Shown: positions 1 through 8,732 of the stretch, one piece after another
Layout of the letters: every line of letters begins with the position of its first letter
Position numbering within the stretch: position 1 is the first letter of the stretch
Origin: Acidisarcina sp.
GTDB lineage: Bacteria; Acidobacteriota; Terriglobia; Terriglobales; Acidobacteriaceae
Length of the DNA: 64,000 nucleotides
Direction: 5' to 3'
Assembly: GCA_035539175.1 (NCBI GenBank)
Contig: DATLIY010000008.1
Coordinates: 186,001-250,000 of the forward strand
Position numbers and translations under genes: made by a program
The notes under the pieces: generated by a model
The model's input: the letters and a program-made list of their open reading frames with translations, nothing else
The model's database searches: none
Told to the model about the DNA's origin: nothing

Positions 1-1
1 G

Positions 2-1261
2 AAGCCGCACGATCAGCGGAGCAGCAGCGCATCTGACGTCATCCGCAGGCTGCAGCCGCAGTTGGCGGCGGTGGAAGGAATCGTGTTGTACCTGCAACCG
101 ATGCAGGACCTGACGGTGGAAGATCGCGTGAGCCGCACCCAGTATCAATATTCGCTGGAAGATCCGAACACGGCGGAGTTGATGGACTTCACCCCGAGGC
201 TGATTGCAGAGCTGAGCAAGCAGCCTGAACTTCGCGATGTCGCCAGCGACCTGCAGGACCAGGGACTCGAAGCAAACCTGGTGATCGACCGCGATACCGC
301 TTCGCGTCTCGGCGTTACTGTGCAGGCCATCGACAATACTCTGTACGATGCGTTTGGCCAGCGCCAGATCTCCACCATGTTCACGCAGTTGAACCAGTAC
401 CACGTAGTGCTGGAGGTGCAGCCGGGATTTCAGGATCACCCGGACGACCTGAGCAAGATCTACGTGAAGTCAGCCTCAGGCGAACAGGTTCCGCTCAGCG
501 CCTTTACGCATTTTGAGCCGCGTACCGCAGCACTTGCTATCAATCATCAGGGCCAGTTCCCTGCCGTCACTGTCTCCTTTAACCTCGCACCCAACACATC
601 CCTGGGAGATGCGGTAAAGGCGATTCAGCGCGTGGAGCAGCAGATCGGGATGCCGGCTAGCATCAACGCCAGCTTCCAGGGAACAGCGCAGGCCTTCCAG
701 TCTTCTCTGACGAACGAACCCCTGCTGATTCTGGCTGCGCTCATCACGGTTTACATTGTGCTTGGCGTCCTCTATGAGAGCTACATCCACCCCATCACGA
801 TCATCTCCACGCTGCCTTCCGCTGGCGTGGGAGCGCTGCTGGCTCTGCTGATCTGCCACACGGACTTCGGCGTGATTGCGCTGATCGGCATTATTCTGCT
901 GATCGGCATTGTGAAGAAGAATGCAATCATGATGATCGACTTTGCACTGGAGGCGGAGCGCAAACATGGGAAGTCTCCGGAGGAGTCGATCTACGAGGCG
1001 TGCCTTCTGCGCTTCCGTCCCATCATGATGACGACAATGGCGGCGCTGCTCGGCGGGCTTCCTCTTGCGCTGGGCACCGGTGTCGGCTCGGAGCTGCGGC
1101 GGCCGTTGGGCATCACCATCGTGGGCGGCCTGATTGTTTCCCAACTGTTGACGCTCTACACCACGCCGGTGGTCTATCTATACTTCAGCCGGCTGGCGGA
1201 ACGGCTATCGAAGAAGACAACTCACACACTCTACGAGGAGCCCGCGGTTTCCGCGGATTAG
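2..1261 (+). CDS. RND multidrug efflux permease, C-terminal part (MdtB-like), cut by window edge
   Basis: The frame is open from the window edge to the stop, giving the last 419 residues of an inner-membrane proton-driven RND pump; a full-length family member has about 1,040 residues. The visible part holds the second periplasmic porter half (DTASRLGVTVQAIDNTLYDA, then GQRQISTMF) and the final membrane bundle, with YIVLGVLYESYIHPITI, GIVKKNAIMMIDFAL and LRRPLGITIVGG, all typical of the HAE-1 group. The next gene starts 15 bases downstream on the same strand and is a close paralog sharing long identical stretches. The pair therefore resembles the mdtB-mdtC arrangement, in which two different permeases assemble into one trimer. 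The adaptor is presumably upstream, outside the window. The substrate cannot be told from sequence. Confidence 0.93.
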   Translation, partial: KPHDQRSSSASDVIRRLQPQLAAVEGIVLYLQPMQDLTVEDRVSRTQYQYSLEDPNTAELMDFTPRLIAELSKQPELRDVASDLQDQGLEANLVIDRDTASRLGVTVQAIDNTLYDAFGQRQISTMFTQLNQYHVVLEVQPGFQDHPDDLSKIYVKSASGEQVPLSAFTHFEPRTAALAINHQGQFPAVTVSFNLAPNTSLGDAVKAIQRVEQQIGMPASINASFQGTAQAFQSSLTNEPLLILAALITVYIVLGVLYESYIHPITIISTLPSAGVGALLALLICHTDFGVIALIGIILLIGIVKKNAIMMIDFALEAERKHGKSPEESIYEACLLRFRPIMMTTMAALLGGLPLALGTGVGSELRRPLGITIVGGLIVSQLLTLYTTPVVYLYFSRLAERLSKKTTHTLYEEPAVSAD

Positions 1262-1276
1262 GGCAGGCACAGGACA

Positions 1277-4200
1277 ATGCATCTTTCCGCGCCATTTATC
1301 CGCCGGCCCGTCGCCACCTCGCTGCTGAGCATGGCTCTGCTGCTGGCTGGATCGGTAGCATATAACCTGCTGCCGGTAGCCTCTCTGCCGGAGATTGAGT
1401 TTCCCACGATCGGCGTAGGCGCGGGCCTGCCTGGCGCCAGCCCCGAAACCATGGCGTCCGCGGTGGCCACTCCGCTGGAGCGGCAGTTTGGACGCATCGC
1501 AGGCGTTACGCAGATGACCTCTGCCAGCTCCCTGGGCGGCACGTCCGTAACCTTGCAGTTCGATCTGAACCGTAATATCGACGCGGCAGCGCGAGACGTG
1601 CAGGCCTCCATCAATGCAGCACGCGGACAACTGCCATCGAACCTTCCATCGAATCCCAACTACCGCAAGGTGAACCCGGCCGACGCGCCGATCATGATTC
1701 TAACCATGACTTCGGACACGGTGCCGAAGGCGAATATCTACGATCTCGCCGATTCGATCCTGGCACAGAAGATCAGCCAGATTGCGGGCATTGGACAGGT
1801 GTTTGTCGGAGGCAGCTCGAGTCCCGCCGTACGTGTGGAGCTGAATCCGCTGCAGTTGAGCTCGTATGGGATAGGACTGGAATCACTGCGCACCGCACTG
1901 GGCTCGGTGAACTTCGACACGCCGAAGGGTTCGTTCAACAATCCGTCCACACGCTGGACCATCACCAACAATGACCAGCTATTCGGGGCCAAGTCCTATG
2001 CTCCGCTGATCGTGGCTTACAAAAATGGTGCTCCTGTCCGGCTGCAGGATCTGGGCACGGTAGTTGATGGTGTAGCCGATGAGCACACGGCAGGACTGGC
2101 CAACGGCAAGCCGGCGATCCTGATCGTCATCTTCAAATCTCCGGGAGCCAATGTAATCGACGCGGTGGATCGCGTGCGCGCGGAGCTTCCCACGCTGCAG
2201 GCGGCGATCCCTCCCACCATCCAACTCGGCGTCGCCATGGATCGCACGGTGACGATTCGCGCATCGGTGATCGACGTTGAGATTACGCTACTGATCTCAG
2301 TCCTGCTTGTCGTTCTGGTGGTGTTTCTGTTTCTGCGCGATGCCTGGGCAACGATCATTCCCAGCGTGGCCGTGCCGTTGTCGCTGGTGGGCACCTTTGG
2401 CGTCATGTACCTGCTGGGCTACACGCTGGATAACCTTTCTTTGATGGCGCTGACCATCTCCACCGGCTTTGTTGTGGACGATGCGATCGTGGTAATCGAG
2501 AACATCAGCCGCTATCTGGAGCAAGGTTTATCGCCCTACGAAGCGGCGATGCGCGGCTCGCGTGAGATTGGTTTCACTGTGCTCTCGATGAGCACTTCGC
2601 TGATCGCGGTGTTCATTCCCATCCTGCTGATGGGGGGAATCGTCGGACGGCTGTTTCGCGAGTTTGCCGTGACCCTGAGCGTGGCGATCGCCATCTCTCT
2701 GATGGTTTCGCTCACCACGACGCCCATGATGTGCGCGAAGTTTTTGAAGGGACGTGAAGAGAAGAAGCGCGGCCTTTTCCATCGGCTCGGCGAGCGGGCG
2801 CTGCAATGGATGCTCAGCGAGTATGACCATGCGCTGCGATGGGTTCTGCGCCACCAGGTGCCGGTGTTGCTGATCGCCATCGGAACCTTCCTGCTCAACA
2901 TCTATCTGTTCACCATTGTGCCGAAGGGCTTCTTCCCGCAGCAGGATACTGGCCGGATGGGCGGCTCCACGCGTGCGGCACAGGATATCTCCTTCGACGC
3001 AATGAAGGAGAAACAGCGGCAGCTTGCCGACATCGTGCAGCACGATCCGGCGGTAGATACGGTGGTTGCCTTTGCCGGCGGAAGCGGCGGCGGCGCAACG
3101 ACGAATACGGGCCGCATGTTCGTCAGCCTGAAGCCGCTGAGCGAACGCAAGGTCAGCTCCGACCAGGTGATCGCGCGGCTGCGAAAGCCGCTCTCCGCGG
3201 TGTCCGGAGCCAGCCTGTTTCTGCAGTCGGCGCAGGATCTTTCCGTGGGAGGACGCTTCAGCGATGCGCAGTATCAGTACACGCTATCGGCGGAGAACCT
3301 GACCGATCTGAATAGCTGGGCTCCCCGGCTGATGGCCAGGATGCGCACGATGCCGGAGCTGCGCGATGTTTCGTCCGACCAGCAGGATCAGGGTTTGCAG
3401 GCCGCCCTGGCGATCGATCGCGATACCGCGTCGCGGATGGGGATCACGCCCCAGATGATCGACAATACGCTCTACGACGCCTTTGGCCAGCGGCAGGTAT
3501 CCACCATGTACACGCCGCTGAATCAATACCACGTGGTGATGGAAGTGGCTCCGGATTTCCAGCGCGATCCGAGTGCCCTCAAGACGCTTTACGTTCAATC
3601 GAACACAGGTGCGCTGGTTCCGCTGAGCGCAATTGCACACTACGAGCGCAGCCGCACCTCGCTGGCGGTCAACCACCAGGGGCAATTCCCGGCAGTAACC
3701 CTCACCTTTAACCTGGCCCCGGACGTCTCCCTGGGACAGGCGGTAACCGCACTGCAGGCAGCCGCGCAGGACATCGGGATGCCAAGCACGGTGCACGCCA
3801 GCTTCCAGGGAACGGCACAGGCTTTTCAGTCCTCGCTGGCAAGCGAACCGTGGCTGATCCTGGCGGCGCTTGCTACGGTTTATATCGTGCTGGGCATGCT
3901 CTACGAAAGCTTTATCCATCCCATCACCATTCTCTCGACTCTGCCCTCAGCGGGAGTAGGTGCACTGCTGGCCCTGTTGATCACGCATACCGACCTGAGC
4001 GTGATTGCGATGGTAGGCATCATCCTGCTGATCGGGATTGTGAAGAAGAACGCGATCATGATGATCGACTTTGCGCTGGCCTCCGAGCGACAGGAGGGCA
4101 AGTCTCCGGAAGCCGCAATTTACCAGGCATGCCTGCTGCGCTTCCGCCCCATCATGATGACTACGATGGCAGCATTGCTTGGGGGTCTGCCGCTGGCTCT

Positions 4201-4411
4201 GGGGCAAGGCACAGGTTCCGAACTGCGCCGTCCGCTGGGCATTGCGATTGTTGGCGGCCTGATCGTCTCGCAGATGCTGACGCTCTTTACCACGCCAGTC
4301 GTCTACCTTTTCTTCGACAAACTGCAGACAAAGCTGCGCAGTCTGACCGGCCGTAAGCGGAGGCTCGCGGGAGTGGGCGGAGTGGGAATCGAGGGAGGAA
4401 TCGGAGATTGA
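1277..4411 (+). CDS. RND multidrug efflux permease (MdtC-like)
   Basis: A complete 1,044-residue RND permease. The N-terminus (PFIRRPVATSLLSMALLLAG) is the usual first helix. The proton-relay segment VDDAIVVIENI lies near residue 400, with two periplasmic porter domains and two six-helix bundles. The second half is nearly a copy of the preceding gene (for example ASFQGTAQAFQSSL and the LYESFIHPITI and GIVKKNAIMMIDFAL blocks), so the two are tandem paralogs, probably forming a mixed trimer as MdtBC does. The family expels drugs, bile salts or secreted metabolites through an adaptor and a TolC channel. The C-terminus carries a short basic, glycine-rich tail. Transcription probably ends at the hairpin 24 bases downstream. 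Confidence 0.96.
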   Translation: MHLSAPFIRRPVATSLLSMALLLAGSVAYNLLPVASLPEIEFPTIGVGAGLPGASPETMASAVATPLERQFGRIAGVTQMTSASSLGGTSVTLQFDLNRNIDAAARDVQASINAARGQLPSNLPSNPNYRKVNPADAPIMILTMTSDTVPKANIYDLADSILAQKISQIAGIGQVFVGGSSSPAVRVELNPLQLSSYGIGLESLRTALGSVNFDTPKGSFNNPSTRWTITNNDQLFGAKSYAPLIVAYKNGAPVRLQDLGTVVDGVADEHTAGLANGKPAILIVIFKSPGANVIDAVDRVRAELPTLQAAIPPTIQLGVAMDRTVTIRASVIDVEITLLISVLLVVLVVFLFLRDAWATIIPSVAVPLSLVGTFGVMYLLGYTLDNLSLMALTISTGFVVDDAIVVIENISRYLEQGLSPYEAAMRGSREIGFTVLSMSTSLIAVFIPILLMGGIVGRLFREFAVTLSVAIAISLMVSLTTTPMMCAKFLKGREEKKRGLFHRLGERALQWMLSEYDHALRWVLRHQVPVLLIAIGTFLLNIYLFTIVPKGFFPQQDTGRMGGSTRAAQDISFDAMKEKQRQLADIVQHDPAVDTVVAFAGGSGGGATTNTGRMFVSLKPLSERKVSSDQVIARLRKPLSAVSGASLFLQSAQDLSVGGRFSDAQYQYTLSAENLTDLNSWAPRLMARMRTMPELRDVSSDQQDQGLQAALAIDRDTASRMGITPQMIDNTLYDAFGQRQVSTMYTPLNQYHVVMEVAPDFQRDPSALKTLYVQSNTGALVPLSAIAHYERSRTSLAVNHQGQFPAVTLTFNLAPDVSLGQAVTALQAAAQDIGMPSTVHASFQGTAQAFQSSLASEPWLILAALATVYIVLGMLYESFIHPITILSTLPSAGVGALLALLITHTDLSVIAMVGIILLIGIVKKNAIMMIDFALASERQEGKSPEAAIYQACLLRFRPIMMTTMAALLGGLPLALGQGTGSELRRPLGIAIVGGLIVSQMLTLFTTPVVYLFFDKLQTKLRSLTGRKRRLAGVGGVGIEGGIGD

Positions 4412-4434
4412 CAGAATCTCCGCCGGAAACAGCA

Positions 4435-4464
4435 GAGGAGGGCTCGAAGGCCCTCCTCTTTTTT
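4435..4464 (+). terminator. Rho-independent terminator after the RND pair
   Basis: A perfect 9-bp GC-rich stem (GAGGAGGGC / GCCCTCCTC) with loop TCGAAG is followed directly by six T residues. It lies between the convergent RND gene and glucan phosphorylase gene. The T tract serves the plus strand. Confidence 0.92.
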
Positions 4465-4478
4465 AATCAGAGCTGGCT

Positions 4479-6251
4479 TTACTTCGCCAGGACTGGCTCC
4501 AGCACGGGAGCAGAACAGGCCACACCCTTGTCAGGATAGTAGGCGTTCTGGATGTACTGCTGCAGCATGCGATTGGTATTGAAGAAGGACCCGTTAAGCG
4601 CGATCGAACTGCGCATAACCTTTTGCCATTGCAGGGGCTGCTCGTAGTACAGGGGCAAGATCTTCTGCTCCAGCTTCTCATAGAGAGACGCGGCTTCCTC
4701 CTGCTCGGTATCGCGGTCTTCAATCGCCCATCCCGTAAAGCCTTCGATGCAGCCCTCGATCCACCAGCCATCGAGCACGCTAAGGCTGGGCACACCGTTC
4801 AGTGCCGCCTTCATGCCGCTGGTGCCGGACGCCTCATAGGGGCGCTGGGGAGTATTGAGCCACAGGTCGACGCCGCTGGTGAGCTGTGCGCCCAGTTCCC
4901 ATCCATAGTTCTCGAGATAGACGATGCGCAGAAACTCGGAGTTCAGCCTTGCGGCAACGTCAAAAACGTGATGGATGATGGCCTTGCCGGGCTCGTCATG
5001 GGGATGCGCCTTGCCGCTATAGAGGATCTGCAGGCCGCCGAAATGCCTGGCGATGTTGAGCAGCCTCTCCGGATCGTGGAAGAGCAGATCGGCACGCTTG
5101 TAGGTAGCTGCGCGCCGCGCAAAGCCAAGAGTGAAGATCCCCGGATTGAAGTTGCTTCCAGTACGATCAGCAACCGTATTGAAGAGCACCCGCTTGGATT
5201 CGGCGTGAGCCGCGGCAATCTCTGTTTCAGGAATCGCGATGGCATTGCGAAGAAAGAGATTATCCGTGCGCCAGTGGGGAATGGAGCGATCAAAGAGCGC
5301 CTGCATCGCGGAAGAAGTCCACGTGATGGCATGCACGCCGTTGGTAATGGAATCGATGGTGTAGTTGGGGAACATCTGCCTCGAAACCTTGCCATGCTGC
5401 ATGGCGACGCCGTTCACAAATCGCGAGAAGCGCAGCGCGATGTAGGTAACGTTCAACAGGCCATCGTGATAGCAGCCCAGCCGCTCCAGGACCCCAGCGC
5501 GATCCGGACCGAGGATGCGAATCGCCTGCTCCCGGGAGAAGCGATCGTGGCCCGCAGGCACGGGAGTATGCGTGGTAAAGACGCAGCGTTGGCGCACCGC
5601 CTCGACATCCTGCTCGTTGGCATCGGTCAGGTCCCGGCCCTTAAGCTGCTGCTCCAGCAACGGCAGGGTGAGGAGAGCGGCGTGGCCCTCATTCATGTGG
5701 TAGACGGCGGGCGTGAGTTCGAGAGCATCGAGGATGCGCGCCCCGGCAATGCCAAGAATCGCCTCCTGTCCCAGGCGGTAGTCGTTATCGCCGCCATAGA
5801 GATGATCGGTTAAGGCGCGGTCCCGCGAATCATTTTCTTCCAGATTTGTATCGAGGAAGTAGATGGGAATGCTGTGTCCGGTAACTCCTTCCAGGTCATA
5901 GCGCCATGCGCGCACCACTACCGGACGATTTTCCACCATGACGGTGACGCGAGGCTCTTCCGGAATCAGAACTTCTTCGGGATTCCAAGGCTGATTCTCT
6001 TCCGTCTGTACGCCAGCGGCGTCCAGATGCTGTCTGAAGTACCCTTTGCGATGCATCAGAGTCACAGCGGCGAGGGACAGGCCGAGGTCGGCCGCAGAGC
6101 GCAGAGTATCGCCCGCCAGCACGCCCAGACCGCCGCTATACGTGGGCATGCCGGGTGTAACGGCGATCTCCATTGAGAAATATGCAACTAAGTTGTCAGT
6201 ATTTGGAATATCCACAGATGGGTGGTCCCCGTTTCGAATTGAAAAATGCAT
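4479..6251 (-). CDS. glgP: Alpha-glucan phosphorylase, short form
   Basis: A 590-residue PLP enzyme of the glycogen/maltodextrin phosphorylase family (GT35), which releases glucose 1-phosphate from alpha-1,4-glucans in the cytoplasm. Visible family landmarks are YFSMEIAVTPGMPTYSGGLGVLAGD near the N-terminus, the FTTHTPVPAGHD block, YSGKAHPHDEPGK, and the PLP-lysine block GTSGMKAALNGVPSLSVLDG. The length fits the shorter bacterial subfamily rather than the roughly 800-residue classical enzymes. The start at 6251 is chosen because AGGA lies five bases upstream; an ATG five codons earlier has no good ribosome site. The gene lies downstream of galactokinase on the same strand, but 335 bases and a hairpin separate them, so it probably has its own promoter. 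With galactokinase it fits storage and sugar-phosphate metabolism. Confidence 0.93.
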   Translation of the reverse strand: MHFSIRNGDHPSVDIPNTDNLVAYFSMEIAVTPGMPTYSGGLGVLAGDTLRSAADLGLSLAAVTLMHRKGYFRQHLDAAGVQTEENQPWNPEEVLIPEEPRVTVMVENRPVVVRAWRYDLEGVTGHSIPIYFLDTNLEENDSRDRALTDHLYGGDNDYRLGQEAILGIAGARILDALELTPAVYHMNEGHAALLTLPLLEQQLKGRDLTDANEQDVEAVRQRCVFTTHTPVPAGHDRFSREQAIRILGPDRAGVLERLGCYHDGLLNVTYIALRFSRFVNGVAMQHGKVSRQMFPNYTIDSITNGVHAITWTSSAMQALFDRSIPHWRTDNLFLRNAIAIPETEIAAAHAESKRVLFNTVADRTGSNFNPGIFTLGFARRAATYKRADLLFHDPERLLNIARHFGGLQILYSGKAHPHDEPGKAIIHHVFDVAARLNSEFLRIVYLENYGWELGAQLTSGVDLWLNTPQRPYEASGTSGMKAALNGVPSLSVLDGWWIEGCIEGFTGWAIEDRDTEQEEAASLYEKLEQKILPLYYEQPLQWQKVMRSSIALNGSFFNTNRMLQQYIQNAYYPDKGVACSAPVLEPVLAK

Positions 6252-6586
6252 GCCTATCCTATTCACGATCTTCGCGATGTCTGGTCATCTCAGGATATGG
6301 CGCGTAAAAATCCCGCCGCCGCAGTCCTGGATCCGATACTTCCTGCTGATACCCGGGCCCATTCCGATTGGGTTATCGGCTTGCGATGCGCGACGGAATA
6401 GCAAAAACCAATGTTTTCTATCTTACCAAGGTATGACTGGACACGGCTGTGTACGGCTGTGAGTCCTCTGGAAAACGCGTACCACTTTCATTGCAGACCT
6501 AGAGCCGTGGACATCGGGCCAGATCAAGATTCCAGCCCGATGTCCAATCATCCCCGGACGTTCCGGAAGGTTCAGCGCCCTTTATT
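6252..6586. other. Intergenic region between galK and glgP
   Basis: 335 bases without a convincing gene. It contains a perfect 12-bp inverted repeat at 6508-6546 just after the galK stop, annotated separately. The glgP promoter must lie here, but no clear -35/-10 pair could be chosen by eye. Confidence 0.6.
6508..6546 (-). terminator. Long perfect hairpin after galK, no U tract
   Basis: TGGACATCGGGC at 6508-6519 pairs perfectly with GCCCGATGTCCA at 6535-6546 around a 15-base loop, about 40 bases past the galK stop. No T run follows on the minus strand, so it may be a transcript-stabilising 3' hairpin or a U-less terminator rather than a canonical one. Confidence 0.5.
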
Positions 6587-7738
6587 TCAAAGGGCCCTTG
6601 CCGCTGCCGAGGCGTGACATAAATACACATCAGCATCGATGCCAGTCGCCGCTTTGTAGGATGCCTGAAGGGATGTTGCGAAGGTTGCAGCCTGGCTGCT
6701 CGCCACGAGATTGACGGTACAGCCGCCGAACCCACCACCGGTCAGCCTGGCTCCGATCAGGCCGGGAAGCTTGTTCGCAAGCTCTACCATCAGGTCGGCC
6801 TCTTTAACGCTGCCTTCAAAGTCATCCCTATAACTGGCGTGCGCCTCCGCCATCAACCGGCCCAGATCCTTCAGATCGCCGCGCTCCAGGGCATCGGCGG
6901 CAGCCACAGTGCGGGCATTTTCCGTCACCACGTGGCGGCAGCGCTTGAGCACATTGGGACGCATCTCGCTTCCCCACCTGGTGAGATCGTCGATCGTGGC
7001 ATCCCGCAGTACGCGAATCTCTGGCCGGTGCTTGCGCAGAACCTCCACTCCCTCTTCCACCTCGGCGCGGCGCGTGTTGTATTCGCCCCCTGCATGGGAG
7101 TGCTTGATCATGGTGTTGGCAATCACGAGGCTGACGTCCTCTGGAATCGGCGCAAGGCGAAAACTCAAGTCACGGCAGTCCAGCAGCAGAGCGTGATTCT
7201 CCGCTCCGCAGCAGGCGATGAACTGATCCATGATGCCGCTCTTGGTGCCTACAAATCCATTCTCCGCTCGCTGGCAGAGCCGGGCGACATCGGGCGGCGC
7301 GAACTGCCTGGAGCTGAGGCTCTGAACGGCAAGAAACGTGGCAACCTCAACGGAGGCGGAGGAGCTGAGACCAGCGCCCAGAGGAACGTCGCCTGACAAG
7401 GTCATGCTGAAGGCGCGAGGGTGAGCATTGAGGCTCTTTAGCACGGTAACCACACCGATGGGATAGTCGCTCCAGTGATGCGACGGCCCAGCCGGAAGAG
7501 CGGCGAGATCGAATGCAGCCTCTTCTCCAAAGTTGAGAGAGTAGATCACGACGCGCCCATCCGTGCGAGGGCTGATGCCGGCCACGGTGGTGAAGTCGAT
7601 GGCCGCAGGCATGACGAAGCCTTCAGCGTAATCAGTATGTTCTCCGATGATGTTGACTCGACCCGGAGCGGCGAAGAGAGAGGGCTCTGCCTGAAAATGC
7701 TCCGAGTGAAACTTGCGAACTACATTTGGATCCTGCAT
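6587..7738 (-). CDS. galK: Galactokinase
   Basis: A 383-residue GHMP-family kinase that phosphorylates galactose at C1 with ATP, the first committed step of the Leloir pathway. The signature APGRVNIIGEHTDYAEG is near residue 30. The ATP-binding block PLGAGLSSSASVEV, the SGIMDQF segment carrying the catalytic-base Asp, and the C-terminal TGGGFGGCTVNLV follow in canonical order. The same frame stays open 78 codons upstream, but that part overlaps the mutarotase gene and has no family similarity. The ATG at 7738 is preceded by AGGA at suitable spacing and gives the usual family length. The gene lies 58 bases after the sugar mutarotase gene, consistent with one operon. Confidence 0.96.
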   Translation of the reverse strand: MQDPNVVRKFHSEHFQAEPSLFAAPGRVNIIGEHTDYAEGFVMPAAIDFTTVAGISPRTDGRVVIYSLNFGEEAAFDLAALPAGPSHHWSDYPIGVVTVLKSLNAHPRAFSMTLSGDVPLGAGLSSSASVEVATFLAVQSLSSRQFAPPDVARLCQRAENGFVGTKSGIMDQFIACCGAENHALLLDCRDLSFRLAPIPEDVSLVIANTMIKHSHAGGEYNTRRAEVEEGVEVLRKHRPEIRVLRDATIDDLTRWGSEMRPNVLKRCRHVVTENARTVAAADALERGDLKDLGRLMAEAHASYRDDFEGSVKEADLMVELANKLPGLIGARLTGGGFGGCTVNLVASSQAATFATSLQASYKAATGIDADVYLCHASAAARAL

Positions 7739-7796
7739 CTGTCCTGAACTCCGATTCTTTTTCCCAATTGAACAACAAGACTGCAATGCATCCCGC

Positions 7797-8732
7797 CTAA
7801 ACGCCGGTCGGCTGGATGCGGATAGAAATGGACCATGCGTACTTCTGCTGCGCTTCCAACTTGCGGGTATAGCCCTTTGCGGAGGCGACCGCCAACGAAT
7901 CCATGGGGGCCATGCAGGGCTCAAGCGCCACGCACTGCTGGCGATTGGGGCGGCCCTCCGGCCAGCCTCCATAACAGAGCCAGAGGCCGAGGAACGGAGA
8001 CTCCTGAGGATTGAAGCGCATCTCGACGCGGGTCTTGAGCTTCACCCGGTCCAGCGCGCACCAGCCTTCCTGCGGCGCGCGGGTGTAGAGCTTGTCTCCC
8101 ACGCCGCTCTCGATGGCTCCGCACTCGCTGAGATCGATGGACGTGCCACTCTCCAGCTTGGCGACAGGCCAGTCGTACCGCTTTCCCGCAGCGCCCAGGC
8201 GGTTGCCGCCCGAGCCCTCTACCTGTACGAAGGTTACCGATGCAGGCAGCACGACGCGGTCACCGGCCTCTGCGGTAAAGAGAGGATGCGCCGACCAGGA
8301 GAACTCCGTCGTCGCCTCTCCCACGTTGCGGATGGTGTAGTGCATGGTGAGCTCGTTGCCCTCCAGCCGCAGAGTTTTTGTGAACTCCAGCGGCAGGGAG
8401 AAGCCCGTAGCCTGCATCTCCACTTCGTGGCCTGTCTGCTTGCTGGTCCATGGAATACGCCAGAAATCGCCATGATCCGGCACCTGGACGCGGCCCTTGC
8501 CGGTATCGAACTTGCAGCCGGAGACGGTCGGGAGGCACTCATCGAAGCCGCTCGCATCGCCTTCGTCGAAGGCCATGGTGCGGGTGCGCTCCGCATAGGG
8601 CAGCAGCGGCTGCTGCAGCATCTCTACTCCGCTGGGCAGCATTTTTAGAGAAGCGATCTTCGCGCCCAGCTCAGGAATTATCTCCACCTGGAGCAATTCA
8701 TTTTTGAGGATGACACGTTCGAACTCTTTCAA
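7797..8732 (-). CDS. Aldose 1-epimerase (mutarotase)-like protein
   Basis: A 311-residue beta-sandwich epimerase-like protein of the galactose mutarotase superfamily, which interconverts sugar anomers or binds sugars in the cytoplasm. The N-terminal FERVILKNELLQVEIIPELGA and GFDECLPT, and the central SWSAHPLFTAEAGDRV with a likely catalytic His, are family-like; the C-terminal SPFLGLWLCYGGWPEG is the block before the active-site region. The start is unusual: no ATG fits the family N-terminus, but a TTG at 8732 has AGGAG five bases upstream and overlaps the preceding stop in a TTGA junction, so I choose it. The ATG at 8783 would add 17 residues inside the upstream gene. With galK next door, galactose or a related aldose is the likely substrate. 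Confidence 0.85.
   Translation of the reverse strand: MKEFERVILKNELLQVEIIPELGAKIASLKMLPSGVEMLQQPLLPYAERTRTMAFDEGDASGFDECLPTVSGCKFDTGKGRVQVPDHGDFWRIPWTSKQTGHEVEMQATGFSLPLEFTKTLRLEGNELTMHYTIRNVGEATTEFSWSAHPLFTAEAGDRVVLPASVTFVQVEGSGGNRLGAAGKRYDWPVAKLESGTSIDLSECGAIESGVGDKLYTRAPQEGWCALDRVKLKTRVEMRFNPQESPFLGLWLCYGGWPEGRPNRQQCVALEPCMAPMDSLAVASAKGYTRKLEAQQKYAWSISIRIQPTGV

Noticed and set aside
476-1144. Long minus-strand frames opposite the RND permeases
   Set aside because: They are mirror frames of highly biased coding sequence, rich in His, Arg and Gln, with no ribosome sites.
7739-7972. 78-codon N-terminal extension of galactokinase
   Set aside because: It overlaps the mutarotase gene antiphase and is a codon shadow; the ATG at 7738 matches the family start.
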